This document shows positions 35,001-50,000 of a stretch of DNA of 64,000 nucleotides, in pieces. Numbering within the stretch: the stretch's first letter is position 1; every line of letters begins with the position of its first letter. The notes beneath the pieces were generated by a model. The model saw nothing but the letters and a program-made list of their open reading frames with translations, was not told the origin of the DNA and did not search any database. Where the stretch lies: the NCBI RefSeq assembly GCF_043641665.1, contig NC_092194.1:12191298-12255297 (forward strand). The letters are read 5' to 3'. The position numbers were made by a program, and so were the translations under genes. Source of the DNA: Enoplosus armatus (lineage: Eukaryota; Chordata; Actinopteri; Centrarchiformes; Enoplosidae).

Positions 35001-38000
35001 TCTTTTGGCATTCACATCGGCAGGAGAAGCCCTTGTTTACAGTACACTGATAGACCGCGGAGCCGCTTAAGTTGTTCTGCAATCTGTTCCGTTTAATCCA
35101 CCGTCAACATGAGTGGGAGAAGCAGGATCGGGCTTTCATGAACGCTCAGGAAGTTAAAACAGGACAGGGTTGTGGGTGGAGAGGAAGTTGTCGGAGAAGT
35201 GTTAGCACAATTAGCAGGGAGATGCGGCGCCATTCTGGCGCTCTTCGCACCTGCTCAGCAAACTGGTGGGCGTTTTCTTGTTTCATCACCCATACCTTGA
35301 GTCTGAATCCTGCCTGCTGTTAAATGTGTGTCCCTGAAATCGCTCCAAATGATAACTTGTCCTGTTCCAGCATAATGCCTGAAGGGGGATTTTGCAAAAA
35401 GTTATGAGAATGACCTTTTAAGACACACTAATGGCTGTTTTTGCAAGACAGCAGGAGAAATTGCCATCTTTGTGGGGCTGTATAGTAATGAAGAGAGAAG
35501 TGTTTCTGGTCTTTTGTGGCTCCCAGAGCGTCACCCATGTGGACTGGTGATGTGGCTGATGGATGAGTTGGCAAACTGCCTCTGTGGCCTCATGGTGAAA
35601 AACAGCAACATCGAGCAATGGCAATCCATTACAGCTAACTAAGAGCTGCTCACTGGCCTTGAGAGGCTCTTGATGCTGTGGGAGCCTGGAACACTGAATG
35701 AGGGGTCGGGCAGGCCAAGATAACAGCCTCCTTTGTAACTGAGCTACAAAGGAGAAAATGTAAGTGGAAATCTGCAGTAACTGATTTTTTCGGCCACTTG
35801 GGGACAGTAAAACAACCTGTAAACACAATATAACCTTATAAACTTCTCACAGTCAACATATTAGCCAAAATTTGCCTATTTACATATCTAGCAGACACAT
35901 AGCAATATTAGTGTTTTGAGTCATGTTTCTGACCACATGGCGATATTCACTCTCCCTCTAGCTCTGTTTTGCTCCACCAACTTGTGAGAAAAAATATCTG
36001 GCTATTTAGCAGCTGAATGCTCCACTACGTTCACTAACTAGTTGCAAACTTTGTCTGTCTGCCGTTTGGTGCTGGGCATGTAGCGTCTCTGAGAACAGCC
36101 GCCTGCTGTGAAGCAGAACTGTAAAGTTGCCGGTCCTAAAACCAAAACAATGAGCTAAAAGACGCTAAAAGGCTCTGTAGAGCTCAGAGAAACTGCAGTC
36201 TGGTCAGTCTTTCAGTTTGTCACTATGAGCGACACATTTGATCCATTGTAAAAATACTGATTAGAACAACTTTTTATTCCAGTAACAGTCGTTTGGCTTT
36301 TGGAAGTGACAAATTATATATACTTTTATATCCTTTGGGCAACAGAAAAAGCAGTAGAAGTTTGTTTGGATAAACAGAAGCTGCCTCAAATGAACAGACG
36401 AACAAAATGAGTGCCACCTACAACAAAAGCAAACTTCCCAAACAGAGAATCCCACCAAAGAGAAATCACAGCATGAGCCAGACTATTTTACTGTCAATTG
36501 ATCTCGGGTAGTTTAACACTAAACCTGAAAAGTGTGAACAGATGGGGGTCCTGTGTGCGACTGCGCCTGTTCCCATTTGTGCCTGTGAGCCTCTCATCTC
36601 AAATTGGAGGCTCCGTCTCTGGTGAAGAAGCAGTTTTCAAGCGTTTTTCTCTGCTCATTACCCCGCAGAGCCTCCATCTGTCCGTCCGCCAGCCTGAGCT
36701 AATGGACCTGTCGGCTGACAGACTAACAGCCCCCTGCCAGCTGTGCTCGGTCCAGCCTGATAACACTGCACAATGCACAGGTCCCTTCCCTGAAATGGAC
36801 AGCTGGACTGCTAGATTGTATTGCAGAGGATAGGTGTGTGGTTGTGTGTGTGCGTGCATGTGCATGTTTTTTGCCTTGTATGGTTATTTGTTAATTTTTG
36901 TGTTTGTCCAAGTATCCGCGGTCTTTTTCCACTGTTGACAACGGAGATAAACATGTTAAACTATAAAAGTAAACAGGATAGATGGCTGCACATAGAAAAT
37001 ATGTACTAAGATCATTGATACAGAAAGCACCTCTCCCACAAACCCCACCATGGAAGTTTAAAAGATAAAAAAGGAAAAGTTTTGAAATCTGCCCATGAAA
37101 TATTCATTGTTACTCTGCAGGGGGGCTGGCAAGATATTCACAGAGGTTTAACCTTTTTTTTTCACTGAATTTTGCACCATCAGCAGTGCATCTACACTGT
37201 GGAGAATAAATACAGCAGCACAGATCCCAAAGCTGCAGATCCAAACATCACTGTAAGGTCAAGGCTTCTCTCTATCAGTGCAGGCCAGTGGTCGTGTCAG
37301 CTTGGGTATGATTTGTTACAGCAGGAAGAGAAGTTTTCCCTCAAAGTCCTGGGAAACTCAGCAGTGACGATGGAGGCGGGGGGACCAAGTGCAGCATGCT
37401 TACTGGATGCAGAACGGACTGGCTGGGTATCAGTTCTCAGAGTAACCGCGCAGAGTTCAGGCGTTGGTCAGCGAACAAAGTTGGTTCTCAGAGGTTTTGC
37501 AGACTGCACCAATAATATACACACTACTGTAAGACTGTGCAGAATAACAAAAGTGAAAGTGAAAAGTTGACAACCAGAGTTGCTGACTTGTGAAATTGCT
37601 GAAAAGCTAGCTTAAACTTGCCATTCCTCTAAAATAGTACATTTGTGTACTTTTTATTTTTCCTCATTCCTTCCTCGTTATTTTTCTAAAAACCTTTTTT
37701 TTTAATTTACAGAAGTGGCAGCAAATTGTCTTTGTCTGTGAAAAATATTGACCTCAAAATAACACTTGTTCTGCTCCTAAACGGCCTGTTACAGTACTTA
37801 TTGAAAATATCTATTAAAAAAGAAAAGAATTTCCTGCAAATACACAATACTTAAATATCGTCAGAGAAAGCAACCAAAAAGAACTTTGAATCATTCTTAT
37901 TTCTTCTCAGTTCAATTCAGTCTGATTGGCTGGCATTACTAATACTGCTCAGACATCAATAGTGTACTCATGCACACACTTTATCATGTAAAACAATTAG

Positions 38001-41000
38001 ATGGATTAGTTTTTTACCTGCAAATCGTCAGGTTTTCTCTCTGGCTGGTGGTAATGCTCCGTCCCGTTCTCAATGACTGTGAAAACTGAAAAAAACAAAC
38101 AAACAATAAAGTCTAAAGCCCTGCTTGCAGACCCTACACCCTGCAATATTTATTAGATTATATGTTGGACACATAGAAAACATACTTGTATTTTTTGCTA
38201 TTTTTAGAACCTTAACAGGAAAGTGGCAAAAATTACACATTTCAGGGGGTAATTACTGTGAAATCAAAATCTTTAAGAGCGTGGCTGTGCTCAGGCTGGT
38301 CTGATGGTGGCCCTAAATCAAAGGTGTCCCCAAAAACGTGACGACTTGTCTTCTGTGCTTCATAAATATCAATACCAAATTGGAATATAGTTTTTTTATT
38401 GTATTTTATTGTATTGTAGTTGAGCTTTTTTCATTAACCCAAGCACTAGCAAGAAACAAGAGCAGTTTTGTACATTTGTTTCTTTGTGTGTTAGGTCAGG
38501 TGCTATTTTCTGAAGGAAATGGTTCAGCAGCATTGTAGCCACGCTTCAAATAGCATTGCACTCCACCATCGTCTTTGTACTTCTGCCTTCGCGGCTCGGA
38601 GTGAATGCTCCAGATTACAAAGGGTCAGTACCTTGTCCTTCACTACAGAGACTATTGGGCAGCTGGAAAACACCGGTCACCACTAAAAATCAAGAGCTAC
38701 ACTCAATGCTGATTAAAAAAAGAGAGGTCCAAACGTTTCTTCAGGCATTTTCTACAACATATTCCATAGCAGAATCAGAATGAGCAAAAAGAGCGAGTTT
38801 AGTTCAGTGGAAAACAGCGGGGAACCTTATTTGATGGTTCATAGGAGGAGAATTCGATGTTGCAACCGTCTCAGACTCTCTTGTGGGAAGAGCAATAGCA
38901 GTGTGTTTTTTCCCTGTGTCACTACATGGCTTGGATCCAGATGCACACAGTGTACCGCAACCGATACTCACCGTCATCGCTGTGTTTTCTCGACAGCTCC
39001 TGCCTACTGCTGTGAGCCACCGCTTCCTCTGGAACCTTATCCAAGTCACTGGTCTGCAGAGATCAGATAGAACAGATAAAACAGATCAGATAGACAGACA
39101 GACAGATAGAGATAGAGGCTTAGTTCAATTTATGAGCACAAAACTACCTGAAATTCATCCACTTTCACAGACTAACCAGCTATTTTGGAGAAAACTTTAG
39201 TGTAGCAAACATGCTGTTTCTAAGTCTGTATTTGGAAACTATTATCACAACCCCTGTTGAGATCACATTGTCTCTGTAAGCCTCCACCGACACACACACC
39301 CATTCACTAACAGCTGCACAGGACAGGCCAGGGAGGCCCAAACCCAACAGCTTTCAGATGTCATCATACGTGAGCACGTATCCAGACTGCACATACAGTT
39401 TTGCTTACATTAGAAGTGATAAGCTATGAAAGACAGATTTCCTTGTGTACTGCACACAGAAATGGAAAGGAGAGCCGGTGAGTGTAGCTCTACAATCAGT
39501 CCAGTCCATCTTCAGAGCTGTAACATGAGCGTTTGCACCCACATCTCTCTTCATTACTGCCTGGACCAGAATGCCTTTATTGGTAGTGTTTACAGCCCTG
39601 CAGTTGCAGTATCTATTTAGACCATCAGCTACAGTATGTCTGTTGCAGCGGGACAAAATACAAGTATAATACCTGAAGTGAACTGTGATGATCTACAAGT
39701 CTTTACGTGTCTGTATGTATATTATAGCTTAACAACGAGAACACTAGACTAGAATCACCACCCCATAGTTGTTTGCCTCCGCCAATCAGTCGAGTTGCAG
39801 TTTACATCCATCCAGACTCATATAATACATGTAGTGAATACTTAGAAGGAATTGAATAAAAGGTATAAAGTGCATTTTACGGCTAAATGGAAGTCATCAC
39901 TATATTGATGATACATATGTATGAGTCCAGTGAATATACATTGTTGAACTGAATGATGAATTTTCTCCTGGCATTTTTAGATGCGAAGCCTCTCTATGAG
40001 CTGTAGGTGAAACTCACTCACAGGATCACGATTAGCTCGGCGAGCTCCAATAAGTTGTTTGCAGTCACGTGATTCTGATGACGCTCGAAATTCAGAATGA
40101 GGCAGGAAGTGAAAGAGGCAGACTCATTGTTTACTCATTGTGTCGTCCCAGTCAACGTGTGTGAAATCTAGAATTGCCCAAGTCATTCTTAAATTGTGGC
40201 AAAAAACTTATATTGAGGTCACAATGACCTTTGACCTTTGAGTTAAACGTGTCACCTTTTCAGTGTCTGATCAACTGTGAAATATGGTCACAGTCTCCAC
40301 TTCTGTCTGAGCTACGAGTTATGTTGAATAATGGCCAAAAAAGTGTTTTTCCAGGACGTTCCGATGTCACAGTGAAGTTGACCTTTGACCTTTTGGGTAA
40401 AAGATGTCATCACTTCCTCATTGTATCCCATGAAACATCTGTGTGACATTTTGGTCTTGAGTTATGTCCAAAAACGTGTTTGTCAAGGTCATTCTGAGGT
40501 GACCTTTGACCTTTGAGTCAAAAGTGTGACAATTCATAGTCTGACCAACTGTGAAATATGGTCATCAATTCTTGAGTTATGGCAAAAAATGTGTTTTATG
40601 AGATCACAGTGACCTTTGACCTTTGACTACCAAATCCTAATCAGTTCATCCTTGAGTCCAAGTGGACGTTTGTGCCAAATGTGACTCCCTCAAGATGTTC
40701 CTGAGATATCACGTTCACGAGAATGGGACAGACACACGGACAACCAGTAAACATAATTCCTCTGGCCACTGCTATTGCCTGAGCGGAGACATAATGAAAT
40801 TGAAAACAATTTTCCTTGTATAAAATGTATCTGTGTTTGGATTTAAACAAATACAGTGTTTAGAGGGTAAAAACAAACACTACTAGACATGACAAATGAT
40901 CCTTTTCTTACCGAGTTTCTGTGTGGAGACTCAGAGCCGCTGGCCCTCTTGGCCTTCTGTGCCAGCGACGTCCCAAACCTCAAGGCCTCATACACAGGGT

Positions 41001-44000
41001 CCACCTTATTGCCACAGGCTTCAGAAAAGAGTTAAGACATGATAAACCTGATGGCAAACAAATGTTAAGCTTTCAGGATAGCCATGTGATGAGTTACAAT
41101 TCTATAAAACCAGGTAGGTAAATCTTATAAATCAGCTCAAGCGGAAAAGTGTTTCTGTTAGAGAGGAGTAAAGCCTTAGAGCGTGCTATCCTGACCAGAA
41201 CTGAAATTATTATTATGGAGATTTAAGCTGCTCACCGATGGGCATCACTTCCTTGATGCAGCCATACTGTTCCTGGATCAGTAATGGAGAGCTGTAATAC
41301 CGCCGAAAGCCTTTTGGCTGAGGAGAGAAGGACAGAGAGGGAAAAAAGAGACAGACATTGAGACAAATCGATATGCAGCAGAACAGCAGCCTGACGCTGC
41401 AATACTGCACATAGCTCTGTTCAGCCGGACGTTTCTGATGACAACTGACTTTGAAGAGACAAAGTTCTGCCACACTGGATGTCAAACATCACTGTTTGAA
41501 TGAATCACAACAACTATATTTCACACCGCAGACTTAGCAGACACACACAGACACAGACATGGCAGTCAAACAGTCTAATATCCAATATTGTGCTGCGTGT
41601 GAATGTCAGACCTCACACGCTGATATTCACAAAAGTAGTTAAATGTGAGGAACACAAAAGCAACCTTGAACATTATAATGAAAATAATAACTTTAAAATG
41701 ACTGATTAATTAATAAATCACAAACCTGTTGTGGATCAGCTATAAGCAATAGGTGACGGAAATAATCAATTATTTACATATGTAACTTTTTTGCTTTGTG
41801 GGTATATCACTAATCTGTTGTAAGAAATGTATAAACTATTAGAGGTAAATATAAAAATTATAATTTAATTATTTTAATTAACAACTTGTTATTGAAAATA
41901 ATCTATGGTTTTGAGAATACAAAAAAATTGTAAATATACAGTATTATGAACCTTTATGAAACTATTTTGGTAACAATCTGGTTGCAAATGATTAAAGCAT
42001 TACTTATTATATTAGTAAAATACTGATTAGCATTGTGCCACTTGTAGCCTGTAAATACAACTTAATTCAACAAGATGTGAAGTGCACAACCCTGAATTTT
42101 ACCAGAACACAGCAGCTAGCTTCATGAATTGTCTTCTACAGAATCTGTTCATAGGGACTGTGTTTATAGCAACACTGATTCATTGTTTCATGCTTGTGTT
42201 TGTCTAAACAATTACAGCCAAATATTACCAAAAGGTAGTGCACAAGTTGCAACGCATTATGCAACCTGTTACATTAAGTGACAGGAAAACAGACACAGAG
42301 CCATTCAAGTACTCATCCACATGTATTTTTCTACAATAAACAAAATCATTCAGGCAAGAAGAGAGAAACATGCTGACAACATGCATCACACAATGTAATG
42401 GAACTATTAGCCTCAAAAAGACTGGCAGCTCGAAAGGTAGAGAGTAATAGAGCTGGATGTTGAAGGAGCTGTTGCTGTTTACAAAATGACGTCAGAGCCA
42501 GTCCACACTCAATACTGCACTCCCCCGCGGCTGAGGCGCAACATTAGCTCCACTCAATTTAAATTACTTCCAGCACATTATTGTTTGAATGAAAACATAT
42601 TATTGACTACAGTTTTAAATCGTGCATGACTGTCATAAATAAACAGCTGATTTGTTACATAAAGAGTTGAAATCCCAACGTGCAGGAGTAGAAAATGTGA
42701 CTGTGGTCCACCTGACAAGAAAGAACTGGTCTTAAAGTCTTAATCTATCTGCCTGTCATGTCCTCAAACATTTATCATTTATATATCATTACATGTCTGC
42801 ATCCTAACCATTCAATACTTCCCCATCAGTTTTAAATCCTTCTTAAGTAAAGAAGAAAGACAGAAGATTGAAATTCCCCTCAAGTCAGTCATCTATATAT
42901 TTTCAGTTTCTTAGCATTTTCTCTCTGTTTCTTATTTCTGGAAGTCCTTGATAAACATTCACCCATTTACTGATAACATACAGTGTTTTTGATTAATGTT
43001 CCTTGATTACAACAACCTCAGTTCTTTACTGGATGTGAGGATCAGTGTTGGGAGACCTACATCTCAGAAAAGGACTGCCTTTTTTTCTGTTTGTTTACAT
43101 TTCATGTATTTCAAGTGGCAGGTGGTGAAATCTGCATCGCTAATCAGTCCTGCTTAATTCTTCATTTGACACTTCTCATGATGCGACGGCTAAAATAAGC
43201 AACCCTTGAGCTCTTCAGGCCCATGTCAAGAACTGAGACGTCAGGGGGTTAAAAGAGCACACTAGTTTTACTACACTGATGTTGTGACAGCAGCGATTAC
43301 TGATGTAGTTAGCTTTTGGGGGGAAAGTCATGGAAGCCTTTCTTATATGTCTTTAATTCTTAAATCTAAGTACTATGTATAAAAGAAATGCACATTTCTA
43401 TTCATAAAAAGTCATGAAGAGGACAGCACTCCAATTAAATTATTTATTCATGCACAGATGTTTCAGACAGACACCCAGTTTCACATGCGAGCTGTATGAC
43501 ACAACCCAGCCTGAAACATCATGTGTATATATGTGTAGCGTACACATTTTGACCACGTACTGGCGTCAAACACTGAAGTGACTTCAGAAACTGTAGGCTT
43601 CTGTTTTTGTACACTGGGCACCAAGGAAACACAAAAAGATAGAAGAGAGAAAGAATCTGGACGGGCCTGGTGACCTGGATGAGTTGTAGTTTGACAGTGT
43701 TTTGCAGGACACCTGCTATTGTTTGTGTGTGCGTGTGATAACGCATTATTCATGAAAAAACGATGAGTGAATCATTGCATTTATCACGAGTAACGTTCAG
43801 AGTCAGTGAAACTACTTTTTGAATTGTGTCATTGCAGCAGATCTAGTGCAATATGTAGTTATGTGCCCTGTAGTAGGGCTCAGCTCTCTCTGGTTACTGA
43901 TTGAGAGAGTTTCAAGCAGTGACTAACGCATTAAGTGACACGTATTGATTATTAATCATGTTTGATCCAAACTGGCAGGTCACCTGAAGCTCCAGTTGGA

Positions 44001-47000
44001 CTGGAGCTGTCAAGACTGACAATTAACACAAACTGTGAGTCAGGAGAGGCCAGATCAACTCTTTACTACTGAGTGGTCAGCTTTTGTTAGCTGAGTGACC
44101 AATATACTGTACCTGCAAACTGTATATACAACCGTACTAAAAAGAAAAGATTGTGTGTTTGACCCAACTATTCCTTTACAGAGTCTCTGAAAAACATAAA
44201 GACAGTATTACTAGCTGGTTGCCAAAGCTATTAATCATGGATTTAAGTTTCTTCTCTGGAGTGAAGTAACGTTATGTAACCAAATAGTTGCATGTTAAAC
44301 ACAACTAAATTTTAAAACTACATTTGTTATGAATTCATTGTCACTGTTTCAGTAAGTTTGGAAAGCTAATGAAGAAATGGTCATACGTTTCATGATTTAT
44401 AAAGATTCAGAGCATGAGGTAACTTGATTTCTTTGGTAAAGGGTTCTCAAGCCAAGAGAAACAAGCATGGCTGCAGAAGTGTCCAAGTTTAGAGTAAGTC
44501 GAATTTAGAGCTGTACTCCACTGGGGAAACTTCCCTTTTTATGCTTGACCCCTCAACCTCATTTTCCACTCCTGAGAGCCGATCATATCTTCAAGCCTCA
44601 TCCCTCTAGTGGAAAGACGTCACAACGGGAGAGGAGAGAGGCTGCCTGTACTGTCACTATTACTTCCATATCATTTCCATATGACATCTATTTACTTGTT
44701 TCTTGCTGATTAACACCTACTCAACTTATTCCACATTTCCTCATCGAATCCCAGCCAAATTATCTCAAGGGAGGTGTAGTCAAATACTGTGGAGGAACAA
44801 GGCAGGAAAGGTAGGAAATCACACATAATATGACCTGACAGAGCAACAGTCTCCCTCTCTTCAGTGTGGGATGTGTGTGAATGACTGTAGAGGCCCAGTT
44901 CAGTCCTGACTGCCAGTTTGCTGGCCTGCTATGGAAGTGAAAGCGATAAACGTTTCTTGGCGCTGGCTTTCACTGGTGTAACTGAACCCTGCCCAGTAAA
45001 AACACTCAGCCCACCCTGACTCCAAAACCAAATGGTCTCGTTGTAATGCAGGTCCACAGATGATAAGGGGCGATGATGATTGTGAATCACATCATAGGCC
45101 CCCGATCTCAATTATCATCATCCAATAATGGGGACAGGCCAGACGGAGGACGCCAGAAAGTGTGTTGCCTGGGAGGGAAACGATACACAATGACGATAAC
45201 AAGGCTTGATCTCTCAGTCTATGATTTTTAAATTGGGGGGTTTATTACAGTCCAGGGTTATTACCTCTGACTTGTGAGATAATAACACGGAAAAGCTGAC
45301 TTATTGACTGTACCAACTATTAAATAAATTCCCCTACTCAATAAGGCAGTTTCGCTCTAATGTTTAGTGTTGACACGTACGCACATTTGAAATCGACCAA
45401 TCAGCTGCTCTAGCTTATCTTTTTGCCTCTGTTATAGCTCCCATTTAGAGCTCATTAGCAGAGAAACAGCTTATATGAAACAACACAGGAAAGTAAACTG
45501 CTGAAATTAAAGCATATTATGAATTTGTAGCTGAACAAAACTTCACAGATGCATTTCATAGACTTTGCAGAAAAAATGAATGACCTCACGTGAACAGTGT
45601 AAAAATCAGCTTATTTTGAGGGTGACCAAGGCTTTCCAGTGAGGTTTTGGAACGGGTTAATAAGCCTAAAAGGTTAAAGAATGTCCTCAACCTTTTAGGG
45701 CTGATTATGCATCAAACAAACTAGTTTGTATGAAGTATCGGCCAACCACGTCTAAATGCAAAACAGTTAATAGCTGTCTTAAACCACAGAAACTGGAGTT
45801 CATGAAAACAGCAAGAGGCTGGTAACAACAGCAGCATATTGGGGCCAGAGTATTATTTATTCACTATATATTCATTCCCATTTTTGTGATACTGAAAAGT
45901 TTCACAAACTCATTGCCTCTGCTTGTGATACAAAAGCTGAAATTGAATAATTAATGATGTGATAATTATTCTAAATATTATTTTACACCCCTTAATTTCA
46001 CAAGCGACCAAGGCTTGACATACATATTAAAAAAGAGCTGAGCTGAGACTGTGAAATGCCAAACACATCATAAAACTGTTACGTGTGACATCTTCAATAG
46101 TGGTTATGAAGCAGCTCAGGGTGATTGTATTGATCCTGATTTAATGGTTTATGCAGCAGAACTTGATGGAAACGAGGAGGGGTCAGCATTTTTTGCATTA
46201 TTATTATCTAACACACAGACAGACAGAGTGATTATATAACGATGATGAGGACGATGACGAGGATGGATGGTGATCACAGATGTACCAGCACACTCACACA
46301 TAGAGTGTGATATCTGAATAAGCACATTCTGGTGGGAAACGGTCAGACAGCCAATTCTAATATGTCTGTTTTGGTTGCTATCATAATGACATCAGTAATT
46401 ATATTCCTGAAGCTCAGAATCTCCCCAGACTGTTGACAGCAAAGAGGCAAATTTACTGTCTATATCATGTCTCGATGTCTTGTGTTATTCTGTGTGATGC
46501 ATCTTACCAGTTTGCCCATGCAGCGCTGCTGTCCCACTCCGTTCTCACATTTGTGGTGGAGGCTCATCTTGCAGGCTTTGCAGCGGAGGCCGTGCTTTGC
46601 CGTGTTTCCCGCCAGGAACACCACATGCTTGGCTGTTGTACCTGATACACACACGCAGAAAAGAAGCAACAAGTTCAGATCTGTCATGTCAGGAGCTGAA
46701 CCCGAATGGGGTTCCTAAGTGAAAAGCAAATTACACACAAAAAGGCAGAGGAAATGGAAAAAATTGTTCAGAACGCCGCCTCATTCATTTATTCACCGTC
46801 TTTACACACTTATTCCTAGCCAGAGTTCCTGGAGTCTTTCCCAGCATGCACTGTGAAAAACCTGTGAAGTGACATGTGGAACATTTTAACAGGGACAAAA
46901 TTTAGTAACTGCGACACATGATGTGCACTTCTGCAAAACCATTTTAACCAAACTGACTGTAACTATCTCCACCATGTGAAACCATTTCTGCCTGTGTGCA

Positions 47001-50000
47001 GCTCACCATCACTTATTAATATGTGACTCACAGTTGCTGGAATAAATTAAGATTAATCGGACTTATTTGTGAACCAAAGTTACGCAACATCGCAACTGCA
47101 AACATTTATGTATGTGTGCATTTGTGCATAGAGGTGTGTGAAACTGACTGACAAATGAAAAAGGACAGAGATAGACAGAGAGATAGATGAGGAAACAAAA
47201 AGACAGATAGTCCTGTTCAGTGTGGAGATGTGAGATTGTAAAGAGAAAGGTGTTGGCAGAGAATGAAGCTCACATGGCAACACCAACAGATTGCAGCTCA
47301 GTCTTTCGTGGAGATCAGTGAGCTGAGGCTCTGTCACTGTGTGCGTTTGTGAGAGGGAAAGAAATACAACGAAAGGGCAAGAGATGAATGTGCAGTAAGG
47401 GGGTAATACTGGCATGTTTGGGGAGTGAAAGGGGGGTTGACCTATTCGTCAAAAGTTCAGGTTCCATCACTTTTAAAGATTTAAAAGATCCTGATATTAC
47501 TGTCTATAGCTTGAAGCATCACGGCCATATTCCTGCGCAGGGCAGAAAAATGTCCTGAAAATTGGGGTTGGCTGTAAAAAAAAAAATTCATATAGCATTT
47601 CATAAGCCCCAGCATCCACCTGTAGGGTTTGAGAAGAAGTTCCCCCGCGGAGGAAGCTATCATCACTCCCCAACCTCCACTCTGTTGAGACTGTATATGC
47701 TTAGAGGGAGTGACGTGGCCAGAGCTTAAATACCAATTATTATCTCTGTAAATATGATGCATTAAAATAATAATATGTTGGCTGACCGAGCTGAACTTTG
47801 ACTTAGTAGTTAAGTAGATAAGTTACTGGACTGTTGTGGTACAAGAGTGGATTTATATTATTTTGGTTGTAAGTGGAGGTTCTGTCAAATGATAAATGTA
47901 GGTATAATCCTCACAAAAGATGAAAAGAAAGAGGGGTTCCCGAGAAGACAAATTATCTCTGTGTGTTACACATAGCATGACAAAAACCACCATTCGCGGC
48001 CAGCAGTGGTGTATCATTTGACAGCCATTCCACATTAACGAGAGAGGACACTGTTACTGAGTCCCAGTACTGTTATTAGTTGTAGTCTGGCCGCTGTGCA
48101 CCTCTGGCTCTGTATTGATTAATCAATGAGCACGTGCCCTGCTCTGGCTCACACTCAGCGTGTGTGCGTGTGAGAATGTGGACATGCAAAGGATTCATCG
48201 ATCTACTTCAGTGGGCGTTGAGAGCACAGGGAGAATATAAGATCATCTAACCAAGTTCACTTGAAAGATTGTCAAGTTTGTTCACGGTTGTCAAGTTGTG
48301 TATATTTTTTTTGTGCATTGTGAATGGGCATTGTGGCAAGCAAATAATGTCAGCGGTTCAGTCCAGATTATCCTCAAAAATGCAGCTTATTCAGTTTGAT
48401 GAGCAGGGTGAAGAGGTTCAATGAGTAGAGGTAACACTGTACTATAAATGTGAAACCAAGCAGAACACCTGATCCCCGGACAAGACAGCAAACACAAGAT
48501 ACTGTGTGCTTAAGGTACAAAGCCCCTCGTGTGTAGTTTACTTAGCAGATGGGGGAAAAATCTCTGTTTGCTCCTCACGTGCTGTAATGTGAATCTATCT
48601 GGAGCTGGGCAGCACTGACAGATGCTTGAAACTCAGTAATGGGTGGAAAACTGGATCTGTATTTCCCATTTAAAGCTCTTGTGTTGCTCGGTGGAGCCTC
48701 ACTGACACAAAGCGGGCAGACTTAGTTAACCTGAGACGGAAACCGAGAGAAATGTGATCCCGGCCCAAACTCTCATCGGCCAGCCACAGATCACCACAAC
48801 AACAAAAACAACAACAACAACAACAGCAGCGACAGCAGCGACAGCAGCGACAGCAGAGGCAATGAGCACAACCTGCACCGACTTTTCTAAAATCAGGTCA
48901 ACTGATGATGTTTAACGAGCACTTGGAGTTTCATTCTCCTTCAGGTCAGCAAACGATTTCTCTATGGCATCTTTAAGACAAGTTCTTGTCCGTCTCTCTG
49001 AATGCACAGGGGGGGAAGCAAATGAAGCCCTTGTGAAGCTGTTGTTGATTGGCTTATTTGAACGGACTCATTCCAACATGGGGGAATAATGAGACGCCGC
49101 CAGTAACAGAGGGGAACAAACCACTGTGTTTCAAGAGGCTAATACAAGAAACTGACACTGTCGTCCTCCTTCTGTAATGTCTGGGTAATGACGTTAGTGT
49201 GTGTGTGTTTAGGTGCTTTTTCCTCCAGGCTCAGAGAAGAGTCCAGGGCCTTAAGGCATTACAGCTGTGGGGAAAGTGAGTGCCATTGCTGCTCTCTCTG
49301 GCATTTGCTCTTTCTTGGCTTCTCTGCCTTTAAAGCCCATTCTTCATTTACACTACAGTAAAGGACAAGACCCCTGCCAGATTTTCCATACCTTCTTCAT
49401 CTTTTTTTTTTTCCCACACAATCTTTCTCCCTCAATTTCCCACTCTTCCTCCCTACAGTATCTCTCTCACGCTGCACACTCTCCTTACAATAGCCACACA
49501 TTGATCTATTAAGCCGCTGTTCTTACTTCACGCCTTCCGATTTCCTGTGTAAATAACCTTCATCATGACAATAACTCCTCCACCGCCTCTTCTTCTTAAG
49601 CTCCTCCAAAACACTGACCTGAGTAGCATTCTTTGGTTGATTTGCAGACTTTAATTAGTTTCTCCCACGGCCATTTGATTTTTTTTTTACCACTGAAAAA
49701 CCCATTGCCGCATCTGAAGAATTAAGGAAATTAGGCCTACAATGCTTAATACATTGCTATAGGATGAGTATAGCTGTTTGTTGTGAAATGAACTTTATAC
49801 TGCACAAATGAACTGTTTTTAGAAATGTAACGCACTTAAAGCAATGAGGAGTGTCATACATTTTCACAATATTGACATTCTGATGTTTTGCAAGTATAAT
49901 GTTTACCATGTTCACCATCTTAGTCTAGCATTTAAGCATGCTTATTACAGTACAGCTGACTATGGCGTAATATAAAAAGCCACAGGATCACCAAAGTTAT

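Larger units (their letters stand above)
39054..40911. other. STAC intron 5
   Basis: A 1.9 kb intron, most of whose left-to-middle part is unremarkable. Its right part is the repeat at 40170-40810 that contains four TGACCTTTGACC motifs. Confidence 0.6.

Noticed and set aside
35418..35828. Minus-strand open frame of 136 codons in STAC intron 7
   Set aside because: It overlaps a dispersed repeat and has no splice sites or similarity matching STAC.
40170..40810. A CRISPR-like or satellite array
   Set aside because: The units are diverged, unequal in length and belong to a dispersed vertebrate repeat.
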